Position numbers and translations under genes: made by a program. Below, piece by piece: positions 54,980-64,000 of a DNA stretch of 64,000 nucleotides; positions within the stretch are counted from its first letter, which is position 1, and every line of letters begins with the position of its first letter. The stretch covers positions 62,001-126,000 of the forward strand of contig JAANDG010000043.1 in assembly GCA_036852015.1 (NCBI GenBank). Direction: 5' to 3'. Origin of the DNA: Pelodera strongyloides. Its lineage: Eukaryota; Nematoda; Chromadorea; Rhabditida; Rhabditidae. The notes under the pieces were generated by a model. It did not search any database and had not been told where the DNA came from. It was given only the letters and a program-made list of their open reading frames with translations.

Positions 54980-55818
54980 ATGATCAAGGCGCTATTCTTC
55001 TGTGGTATTCTTTCTCTGGTACAGTTCATTTGAATTATTGAACTACTAACGTCACTCAGTGACCTGTATAATATGGTGCAGATTGATATATAAGATACAA
55101 TGTTTACAATTCAACACATCTCCGCTGAACAAACTTCTGGGAAGTTATCGTAAAAAAATTAAATAACATCTAATATTTGTGCTCTGAAGGTAGCTGCTGA
55201 GGACATCAGTGTTAGAGTTCACGAAAGCCATGCTATGGAACAAATTCGAAACTATATTTCGTCCCACATGGACCGCATCGGACCCGTGGCCAACGCGGTT
55301 GCAGGAATCTTCAATGGAAATGCGCAGATTTTATTCAACGAGCAATTTGACGGAATTATGTGAGTCCACAATATTAGAATTTACCCTTTGTTGTACTAAA
55401 ATCGAGGACTGCGATGACTAATACTCCATTCAAAATGTTTGTCAATTCCAGCCTCCACACCTCATATCAGTGCACTGACATTTATGGAAACTGGAAGAAA
55501 TATGAGAATGTGATCAAACAAAATGGATTCGCTATGGACCTGATCCGTCGTTTCATCGCTGACGCTGACAATCTTGCAAGGGTATGTATATGTATTGTAA
55601 TTCTTACCTCTTGCTATGTGGATTATATGTATTGCAATCCTTACCGTGGTTGTTGAAACTTACCTCTACTTGCTCAGCTTCTATCGGTTTGAGACATTGG
55701 TATCCTAGTGTATAAAAATAGCTTGCAGGAAACGGACGTGACTGTGACTGTCGGCTGCGGTGGATTCCAAAAGGATTTGACGTGGGAACAAATCAGGGAA
55801 TATCTGAACTCGGCTTAA
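54980..55818 (+). CDS. Small secreted nematode protein, copy A, 142 residues
   Basis: Exons 54980-55018, 55190-55359, 55452-55581 and 55729-55818 join in phase. The signal peptide is encoded by exon 1 plus the start of exon 2 (MIKALFFCGILSLVAAE). The mature protein is amphipathic and mostly helical (EDISVRVHESHAMEQIRNYI, then SSHMDRIGPVANAVAGIFNG), followed by SYQCTDIYGNWKKYENVIKQ and a C-terminal TVTVGCGGFQKDLTWEQIR. Two cysteines remain (SYQC, VGCGG), possibly disulfide-bonded. No known domain recognised; it is a member of a local family with copies at 61024-61854 and 57409-58698. AATAAA follows the stop by 11 bases. Confidence 0.82.
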
Positions 55819-56137
55819 ATGATACTGCTAATAAAGTCTTACTGTACTAAAAATTTCATGAGCAACTGTGAATAAAGTACACTACATCGAGATGAATACA
55901 CGAATTTCAAGTTTACACGAATAAGATAATACAAATAATTTACCTCTCTTTCTCAAGCTACAAAGACTGAACAGGAAATAATAAATAAACCTAATGAAAT
56001 CTAATTAGTAAGACCTTGAACATAATAAATGTATTAAAAAGTTTGAATCAAACTCTACAACACCTGAATAGGAAGCAATGTGAATACCACTTTATTCAGA
56101 CATACAATTGTCACACAAAGACTTAAGCATGTAGAAT

Positions 56138-56420
56138 CCAGGGTCCCGTTTGCTCTCGAAGTCGGGTATCTTCATTTTTAGCTCCAATCCAAGACGGTGT
56201 CTCTTAGCCGATGTGTCCCATAGAGTGAAGTAGACGGTAGAAGACGGCACAGAAGATAATACATAGCGAAAGGTCCGTCCTAATAAGGCTAGGCAAGGGG
56301 AGCGCCTTAACTTTATTCCCGACGCCGTGGCATGTTTGCAAGATGGTAGCACTGGACGTGATTCGAACCCGGGTCGTATGGGTGAGAGACGAGAACTTTG
56401 CCAGTGAGCCACGACGCGCC
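56138..56420 (-). mobile_element. tRNA-derived SINE (family A)
   Basis: On the minus strand it starts with a tRNA-like head, GGCGCGTCGTGGCTCACTGG (A-box TGGCTCACTGGCAAAG), followed by a B-box CCGGGTTCGAATCACG, then GTGCTACCATCTTGCAAAC and a body that matches 19366-19862 in the same order. It is a longer copy than the one at 19.4 kb and keeps the head. Confidence 0.75.
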
Positions 56421-56731
56421 TTGAATGAACTTTATGGCTGACAGACGTACAGTGGTTGACATCACTGTTATCTACATGACAGCAGTACACCCCCACAATT
56501 ATATGGAACGTATGTTAAGTGTCCTAAATGAGCGTTCTCCGAGAAGACTGATAAACGCAGGATGTACTACCAAGGTAATTATGTCAAAGTAAAATCAGCA
56601 AACTTCCCTTGTTCCCCGGAACACAGCAGTATTGTGATAATCCTTAAGCTGGACGCTGCCTGGCGACGCTGAGAATACCTGAAATCGTGTGCTCATGGGA
56701 GCTTGAGATGAGTGTTCGAGGTCTAGGGTTG

Positions 56732-56772
56732 TGGGATTCACGGACCCTACCAAAGTGCATGCTCTACGCAAG
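56732..56772 (-). mobile_element. Degraded tRNA-like segment
   Basis: The minus strand reads CTTGCGTAGAGCATGCAC (A-box-like) and GGTCCGTGAATCCC (B-box-like) at a suitable distance. It is probably a remnant of a tRNA-derived element; no acceptor stem can be folded by eye. Confidence 0.3.
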
Positions 56773-57408
56773 TGATATGAGAGCAGTCGGTGTGTCGGGT
56801 GCTTCCGGAAGATAATCATGGACTTTCACCGTTTTTTAATCATGTGACTTTCGCCGTTTTTTCTTAAGGAAAAACGTATAACTCTTGTTTGAATATTTGA
56901 ATATTTATTATACTCATTAAAAGAACGCAACGCCGTGAGAGACGATGAAAAAGAAAAATCAAAGATGATATATGTAGATACTTGGATATAATTTGCACCA
57001 ACAGTATATAGATTGTAATTCCACAAGAGTTAACAAAGAAAACGATGTTGATAGTGAATCAAAGAATTTGGTCCCACAGCCAACCCGCATTTTGTATTTT
57101 TAATATTGTTGTAATAAATTGTTGTAATAAATTTGATTTGAACCCTTGCTAATTTTTCATACTCTATCAGAATGTGGCTTTAATGAACATGGCACATTTT
57201 TTTTATTAGCTTCCAAAGAAAGAATATGCATTTAAAAAGTGTATCGTGAAGTGATCCGGGCCAAATTAGTTTTGTTTACAAGTTTCTTATGCGATAACTG
57301 ATGTTTGCACAGCAATTGAGATGTTTGTTTTCTTCTGTCGATATCAGTGCCATACCCAATAAAGAAGTTACCAAGTCGTAGAACAAGCATTTATTAGTTC
57401 AATGGAAG

Positions 57409-58698
57409 TTAAAGAGAGTTTACATAATTCTTTAGCTGGTCCCAAGTGAAGACCTTCTCGTATCCTCGGCAGCCGATTGTCAGGGTTTTAGCCGGCTAAA
57501 TTAGTACTTGTTTTTGTTTGGGAAGAAAGCACAGTAACAAAAACCATTTTTCAACGACAGTGTGTATTTTGGTTTGCGTACTGAATTTTGATTTCATGTC
57601 GCATATTAAAGTGCCCATACCCACAAAAAAATTATGAAAACAAATAATAATACATGCAAATATATTACATATTCCATCCATCCATAACTGTTTGGAGTAT
57701 TCAACCATCCCAAACTGTCAGTGTCTGCCACGGCCTTCTTAAGCTGATACTTCGCGTTTTCATCATTTTTGACCAAATTTTCATATTTACTCCAGTTCGC
57801 GTACACTTCATCACAATTTGATTGTGTTTGGAAGCTGCAATTTTTCAAAAATTTAGCTAGTTCCTTGTAAGGTGATTTACCAATGCTCAATGAACAAACA
57901 GCTCGCGATAGTTTGTATCAAGTCGTTTTTTTGCTGAAAACAATCTCGGGAAATTGGGCACTCTTTGCAAGCGACTGTCTGAAAATGGGATGCCGTAACT
58001 CACGAGGGTACAACAGGAACACGCTACCGTCAAGCACGACGAAGCATTTCGAAAAATTGACCACTTGGATTATAAAGTTCAAGTAAGCTTCAAACGTTTG
58101 TGCCATGACCATCTATTCTGCGAATATAATTATACAAATGGATTCTCTCGGCGCACAGGTTCCCGGAGTTCACAACGAATGTTATTGCGATTCTATTCGC
58201 CAGAAGATATAATTAAACTCCAAGTTTCTTAAACTCACCCAATGCCATCAAATCCTCCATCGGATGTAATGTACATGATACCCTTTCCTCTAAAATAGGA
58301 AATGACAACTTTTCCCAGCCCTTGCAAATAGTCTTTGTGCATGGAATAATAATTTCGAATTTGACCAGCCGCATATCTATCACTAATTGCGATTGTGAAT
58401 TCTTCAGCAGAAACCTGAAAAGCCACAGTAGAACGATAGTGCAACAAAATATGTTTCTCCTAATTGAACCGCACCAATCTAATTTTCACAACTCCAATTA
58501 TAAACAGATGCAAATACAAACGACAGTTTCAAATTTAAGACAAGCAGCGGAACTATGCTCGTAATATTATTTTGTTTTTGTTTTTGATTTGGGCAAGATG
58601 CTATTGTTTTTGCGACTCTGATGAATGTAACAGAGTTTAGCAGTAAAAAGCATACTTACCAGTGAGATGAGACCGCAGATTAGTACAATTCTCTTCAT
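57409..58698 (-). pseudogene. Third member of the small secreted family, broken splice donor
   Basis: Exons 58698-58660 (MKRIVLICGLISL; an in-frame ATG also lies at 58707), 58414-58239 (SAEEFTIAISDRYAAGQIRN), 57834 to about 57706 (SNCDEVYANWSKYENLVKND) and 57495-57409 (AKTLTIGCRGYEKVFTWDQL). The order and phases match copies A and B. Where those have AGG|GTATGT after exon 3, this copy has TGG followed by TTGAAT. The nearest GT, one base earlier, shifts the frame and stops soon after. Read-through would add a hydrophobic tail (IYLHVLLFVFIIFLWVWAL), probably by chance. A TATATAAAG lies about 40 bases upstream of the start. Either a pseudogene or a copy with a different C-terminus. Confidence 0.65.
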
Positions 58699-58707
58699 AG
58701 TGAGCAT

Positions 58708-60089
58708 GGTTAGCTTGATCTTTGTGTCCGCAAACGTCTTTATATACCATACGATTTCAATACTACAACATGTATTGATATTGAAATCCATCGGCAAAAG
58801 CGTTAAAAATTACATGATGTCTGGGTATTAAAACCAGAATACTTATTTGAATAATACTTTCTGCAATTCACTCAATCATAAAGAAGGAAAAGGCATTCAT
58901 TCAAAGGGCACCCGGGACGTTGTTGCTAAGCATAAATAATGCTCTATCATTAACAATGTATTTATTGACATTTTATTCCAATGCAGACATTTGGGCCTAT
59001 TATTCATTTACTAGAAATACATTGAAACAGAAAACGAGAATAACCATGATAGCATTTGTAAAAGCCGCCTTTCCCAAACCAACACTAAAAGGACAACACC
59101 ACTCAACCTAAACCAACATGTTACATCAATATGTGTGGCGCATCAGCTAGCAACTGAATGTGTAGTCGTAGTAGTAGTAATGCATCAATTGCTTGCCATA
59201 TAGCATTATAATTTATTAGAGAAAAGCAGCATAATATTCTTTGTGCTTTGGCTGGAAGAAGTAATGTCTTTCTTGCTGAATAAATGAATATCTCTTTAGT
59301 GCGGGAACACTATGTGAAAAATCGGTACATATACACAGAGTAAAGGTTGAGTTAAACCTTTAAAACTTAACAGTAAGACGTTTAGCTTATCTCTCGATCA
59401 CAAGATGTCCATGATAGAGGTTATTTTGTCCATGACAGATCAACGGGTTAAATACAAACATAAGATGACATATGATTCTTACATCATAACCTATATTAAT
59501 TAAGCATACATTCCAGAGCCATCGAGTGGTGCAGTATAAAAGGCGAATGAGAGACAACCAGAGGTCTTCCGAAAGCTGCCGCTCTATCAAATTTGCTATC
59601 TATACTTTTTTTGAATAAATCTATATATTATTCTTGTTGTCCTTGCACAACACCTTTCTGGTAGCAGCGAGTGGTTACCGTGGACTTAGCACAAGGTCGC
59701 GAGTACGAAGTAGTCATTCTTCTCACAACAAGAACCTCCACAGAAGGCGCAAGCCCTTCATCAGTTCGAGCAAGCTGCATGTTTATTGTAAAAAATTAAC
59801 TATTGTAAAAGGCAAAAGAGGAAGTATGGTCACGACAAATGGAGTTCGCCACTCAAATTGTACGGCTGTTTACTGATTGCTATGGATTTTGGTAGGTTAG
59901 TTAGGTAGTTCCAAACCTTGTCGAACTACTACACTCGCACTTCCGTTGATTTGTCATTTTACTTTGTACAGTTATTTTGTACAAAGTAAAATGTCTCCTT
60001 TTCGCTATGTTTGTCTGATTTTTATGGATTGCAACGGGCAGTTTATAACATTGTCAATGTACACATAAACAAGACGTTCTGAAGTCGCA
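58708..60089. other. Intergenic, no gene seen
   Basis: ORFs 59387-59590 (-) and 59634-59876 (+) show no family features. A perfect short palindrome lies at 59955-59993. Confidence 0.45.
59955..59993. repeat. Perfect 16-bp inverted repeat, 7-base spacer
   Basis: CATTTTACTTTGTACA and its exact complement TGTACAAAGTAAAATG. Could be a minimal palindromic element or regulatory hairpin. Confidence 0.8.
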
Positions 60090-60148
60090 TAACAAACGCT
60101 TGTTAGTTGGACGGCAGTTAAAGAGCCTTTATATAAGTTCTTGGCAGG
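60090..60148 (-). pseudogene. Remnant of the last exon of the secreted family
   Basis: The minus strand CTGCCAAGAACTTATATAAA with GGCTCTTTAA aligns with the end of copy C (CAGCTAAAGAATTATGTAAA, CTCTCTTTAA at 57440-57409), and flanking bases beyond the stop also match. The frame is lost. Confidence 0.5.
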
Positions 60149-61023
60149 GCCCCCCTTTTTTGGGGAACTAAATACGTCACATTTATAAAAAAAACTAAAG
60201 TCAGTGTGTTTTGAGCCGATGTTTTGATGCAGCAAAAAACTATGGTCATTTCAGAGCCGTGTCATTTCAAGTAATGATATGGACGTCAGAAGACTTTTTT
60301 GTGAGTTGTGTTTGGACTCTTTGTTATGCGGGAATAATTAGGATTTTTATTTGCCACCGAAACGTTGGCAAATAAAAATGTGTTAAACGCATTTGTTTTG
60401 TGGTTGGAATTCGAAAGCTCACAAGAAACTTACTTATACTCAATAGGTCAAGGATCATTTGTATTGTTAATCTTAGATGTTGTTGGGGAAAATTTACATG
60501 TGCCATTGATGCCGATATACTACCAATAAATTCAACGAGAAATCAATGTACTAACAAATTGCGGCTTTCAATATCAGGTCTCCTCGAATTTGTAGTTCAT
60601 CGATCGGCCTTGATTACTTTAAAAGTAAGAAATCTTAGATTCAAGTGACACCGTTTGTTAAAAGCACAAGCCGGCAAGCTCAATATCCTTCACTGCATGG
60701 ACTCAATAAAACAGTTCAGCCTTTCCAATGAATACCTACTCGTCGACCCTATGAACATCTGTGTTTTCATCAGAAATGGTTTATTCAGGTGATTAATTGA
60801 TACTTGTCAATAATGTGCGGAAAATGCAAAGAAGCGAAAAATTTATTCAGTGTGAACCCTGTATTGACATATAGCGTTTGGTCCTAATATCGGTCTATCA
60901 ATAGTATTGGTATATTGACAAGTCTTACATATTTCATCGGGAATTATATGAGGCAACAGATGTAAGGAAAAGGTATTTAAAGACTGGACGCTTAGCACAA
61001 ACCATAAGCAAACAACTTGCAAT

Positions 61024-61854
61024 ATGATCAAGGCGCTGTTCTTCTGTGGTCTTCTTTCTATGGTATAGTTGTTTTAATAATTTGACATAATAATCAGATA
61101 CAGGGGAATACTGAAGTTAATTCGATTTTAAGATATACAAGATATGAACAGTGATTCTTTTTGAAACACAGGCTGCATTATTTTGAACGAACGACTAGCC
61201 AGAATATCCATATGCGAATCAAAAGAGAAGAAGAACAAGATAACTTTTAATATTTCTGCCTTGAAGGTAGCTGCTGAGGACATCAGTGTTAGAGTTCACG
61301 AAAGTCATGCTGTGGAACAAATTCGAAACTATATTTCGTCCCACATGGACCGCATCGGACCCGTGGCCAACGCGGTTGCAGGAATCTTCAATGGAAATGC
61401 GCAGATTTTATTCAACGAGCAATTTGACGGAATTATGTGAGTCCACAATATTAGAATTTACCCTTTGTTGTACTAAAATCGAGGACTGCGATGACTAATA
61501 CTCCATTCAAAATGTTTGTCAATTCCAGCCTCCACACCTCATATCAGTGCACTGACATTTATGGAAACTGGAAGAAATATGAGAATGTGATCAAACAAAA
61601 TGGATTCGCTATGGACCTGATCCGTCGTTTCATCGCTGACGCTGACAATCTTGCAAGGGTATATAGATTATAATACAATCCAAGCTAATTTGTCTCTACT
61701 TGTTTAAAATCGTTCGGTGTGAATCAATTTCTTTATTGATTCAATGCATAAGAACATTGTTCAGGAAACCGACGTGACCGTGACTGTCGGCTGCGGCGGA
61801 TACCAAAAGGAGTTGACGTGGGAACAAATCAGCGAATATCTGAACTCGGCTTAA
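61024..61854 (+). CDS. Small secreted nematode protein, copy B, 142 residues
   Basis: Exons 61024-61062, 61267-61436, 61529-61658 and 61765-61854 join in phase; the signal peptide begins MIKALFFCGLLSM. From the exon 2 acceptor to just past the exon 3 donor it differs from copy A by only two bases in about 394, and the intervening intron is identical. Exon 4 (TVTVGCGGYQKELTWEQISE) has six changes in 90 bases, and introns 1 and 3 differ. This pattern points to gene conversion after an older duplication. Same unknown function as copy A. Confidence 0.82.
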
Positions 61855-62577
61855 ATAACGATAATGCTTATAAAGTTTCGTTCTTCATAAACAACTTGCA
61901 ATGTCAGTTCTTATAAATGGTATTTAGTCCGCTGTATCCAAGTTCAAAGAAGAAGCACGGTTCCTCGTTATATTCTAAATGGATCCCCAAAACGTGATGA
62001 TAAAAACTTTTTGGAAATTAATTTCATAAAGCTAATGTCTGTCTACCTGAAATGTATTTGCAAAGGCTATATGGGTCTGTTCTCACTGTTATCTTTGGAA
62101 AAAGGAAATTCAAAGAAAACTCGAGATGTGCTTTTATTTCTTGACGTGCTTTTCATACCTGAAAAAAAACGTCTGACTTCTTTAGAGTGGGGAGAGGCGT
62201 GTCGGTATTGATAAGCAGTGCAGTGCATGTGTCATCACTGCTATCAATGTATGAATGCATTGCAAATCTTCTCATTGTATTCTCCTGTTTACTCTTCTGA
62301 ATATTCTTTGTGCGCGATTTATCTGATTCTGCTCCAGCATTGCCTAGTCAGGTAAATGCTTAAGTCTTCGTAAAAGTGGCATGCGTGGAAAATATACTAG
62401 CAAAAGCTTTATTAATCAGCAAATTGTATAAAACAAATCTCGTCCAATACATTCAATCAACACGACTTTCCACGGCTTTCTATGCAACGAATCATAAATC
62501 TGCACACACAAACATTCCAAACGCTCGAACAAACAACAGCCTATCTCTTAACGCTACTGTAAAACGACAAACACCAT
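61855..62577. other. Intergenic, no gene seen
   Basis: Short ORFs only; lies between the converging copy B gene and the minus-strand exon array. Confidence 0.5.
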
Positions 62578-63946
62578 TTATGCTATAAAAAAATAAGCGG
62601 TTGTGTGAAAATTGCGTTCTTGGCTTCCGTAAGCCTGTCGTAACACGACGGTCGTCTTATACGAGAGGCGTCCAGCAGTGCATATGCCAGGGGTGACGAA
62701 ATATGCGTCCTCTGAAAGAGTTCGTTACATGGATTTGCAAAGAACCTGAAGTCGGGCAACGAACATCCGAGAAAATACTCGAGACGAAGAAAATAAATAC
62801 ACGTACCTTCGATTGGATTCAATTCCCGGACGGTGCACTACGGCACCGCCCGAGATCTTGTGGAGTGGGTGAGGTGGGCCAGCAATATACGTGCTGGCGG
62901 TGACGAGATATGCGTCCCCTGAAAGAATTTTATAAGTTGCTTTCCGAGAAATCTGGTATCGGGCAAAGAATCGAAGAGAAAAGAAACGCAACGAAAATAT
63001 CGTGACTCTACTTACCTTCGATTGGATTCAATTCCCGGACGGTGCACTACGGCACCACCCGAGATCTTGTGGAGTGGGTGAGGTGGGCCAGCAATATACG
63101 TGCCGGCGGTGACGAGATATGCGTCCCCTGAAAGAATTTGATAAATTGTTTTCCGAGAAAGCTGGTATCAGGTAAAGAATCGAAGAGAAAAGAAACGCAA
63201 CGAAAATATCGTGACTATACTTACCTTCGATTGGATTCAATTCCCGGACGGTGCACTACGGCACCACCCGAGATCTTGTGGAGTGGGTCAAGTGGGCCAG
63301 CAATATACGTGCCGGCGGTGACGAGATATGCGTCCCCTGAAAGAATTTTATAAGTTGCTTTCCGAGAAATCTGGTATCGGGCAAAGAATCGAAGAGAAAA
63401 GAAACGCAACGAAAATATCGTGACTCTACTTACCTTCGATTGGATTCAATTCCCGGACGGTGCACTACGGCACCACCCGAGATCTTGTGGAGTGGGTGAG
63501 GTGGGCCAGCAATATACGTGCCGGCGGTGACGAGATATGCGTCCCCTGAAACAATTTGATAAATTGTTTTCCGAGAAAGCTGGTATCAGGTAAAGAATCG
63601 AAGAGAAAAGGATCGCAACGAAAATATCGAATATACTTACCTTCGATTGGATTCAATTCCCGGACGGTGCACTACGGCACCGCCCGAAATCTTGTGGAGT
63701 GGGTGAGGTGGGCCAGCAATATACGTGCTGGCGGTTACGAGATAGGCGTCCCCTGAAACAATTTGATAAATTGTTTTCCAGGTAAAGAATCGAAGAGAAA
63801 AGGATCGCAACGAAAATATTGTGACTATACTTACCTTCGATTGGATTCAATTCCCGGACGGTGCACTACGGCACCGCCCGAGATCTTGTGGAGTGGGTGA
63901 GGTGGGCCAGCGATATACGTGCTGGCGGTGACGAGATAGGCGTCCC
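62578..63946 (-). CDS. Gene with a tandem array of six 112-nt exons and a divergent 3' exon (partial)
   Basis: Six minus-strand exons: 63946-63835, 63752-63641, 63545-63434, 63336-63225, 63127-63016 and 62918-62807. Each is exactly 112 nt, preceded by TTTCAG and followed by GTAAGT or GTACGT; the intron between full units is about 97 nt. Only one frame is open through the exon: GDAYLVTAGTYIAGPPHPLH then KISGGAVVHRPGIESN. A seventh, divergent copy (62711-62578) begins with the same frame (DAYFVTPGICTAG) and runs to a stop. Of eight variable sites among the six copies, five are synonymous third positions in that frame. I do not recognise the protein. Upstream exons are off the right edge. Confidence 0.6.
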
Positions 63947-64000
63947 CTGAAACAATTTGATAAATTGTTTTCCGTGGTATCAGGTAAAGAATCGAAGAGA
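62804..64000. repeat. Tandem repeat, unit about 209 bp, six copies, continuing off the right edge
   Basis: Counted from the TACCTTCGATTGGATTC anchor, copies begin at 62804, 63013, 63222, 63431, 63638 and 63832: spacings 209, 209, 209, 207 and 194. The shorter last unit lacks about 15 bases around 63778. Each unit is one exon plus one intron of the gene above. Confidence 0.95.

Noticed and set aside
57606..57705. Hydrophobic tail added by read-through in secreted family copy C
   Set aside because: It is encoded by what is intron in the paralogues and most likely arises by chance after loss of the donor.
62804..64000. Repeat array as a possible CRISPR or satellite
   Set aside because: Units are contiguous with no unique spacers, the genome is eukaryotic, and each unit contains consensus splice sites and an open frame.

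Overview
This is a eukaryotic window, almost certainly from a nematode and most likely a clade V (strongylid/rhabditid) worm. Genes are broken into short exons by introns with GTAAG/GTGAG donors and TTTTCAG-type acceptors. One gene is a near full-length homologue of the C. elegans SAD-1 kinase. Several others encode small secreted or GPI-anchored proteins of nematode type. All coding calls come from hand-joined exons checked for reading phase.

Layout. 0-0.7 kb: a Rab-like GTPase with an eroded P-loop (-, runs off the left edge). 0.7-5.7 kb: no gene seen. 5.9-7.4 kb: a small Lys/Gln-rich protein (+). 8.1-10.0 kb: a trypsin-like serine protease with eroded motifs (+). 10.3-12.8 kb: a 61-residue protein (-). 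13.7-15.3 kb: an array of duplicated phase-0 exons (-), possibly the 3' part of a secreted charged protein whose 5' exons lie at 16.4-17.2 kb. 17.2-26.4 kb: repeat-rich, gene-poor, with nested tRNA-derived SINEs. 26.7-29.9 kb: a 13-exon amino-acid transporter (+). 30.7-31.8 kb and 38.3-39.2 kb: two DM13-domain proteins (-) flanking a GH37 trehalase (32/33.4-37.5 kb, +). 42.0-51.3 kb: sad-1 (+, 22 exons, about 907 residues). 52.4-53.3 kb: a Ly6/uPAR GPI-anchored protein (-). 55-62 kb: a small secreted family with two intact copies (+), one copy with a broken splice donor (-) and one remnant (-). 62.6 kb to the right edge: a tandem array of at least six nearly identical 112-nt exons with 97-nt introns (-).

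Mobile DNA. Six long-hairpin MITEs have quite different interiors but share an end close to TTAAAGGGAT-GG-TCA, with TTAA at the borders. One forms the splice acceptor of a coding exon. Two tRNA-derived SINE families are present. One copy is a 68-bp perfect fold-back inserted inside another SINE, with a 12-bp target duplication.

Most notable: (1) the 112-nt exon array, whose length is not a multiple of 3 and which is open in one frame only, so copies cannot be chained; this suggests mutually exclusive or alternative exons. (2) The phase-0 exon-repeat gene. (3) The fold-back SINE. (4) A gene-conversion patch covering two exons and the intron between them in the secreted family. Several genes carry single-base phase breaks, which may be assembly errors or real decay.
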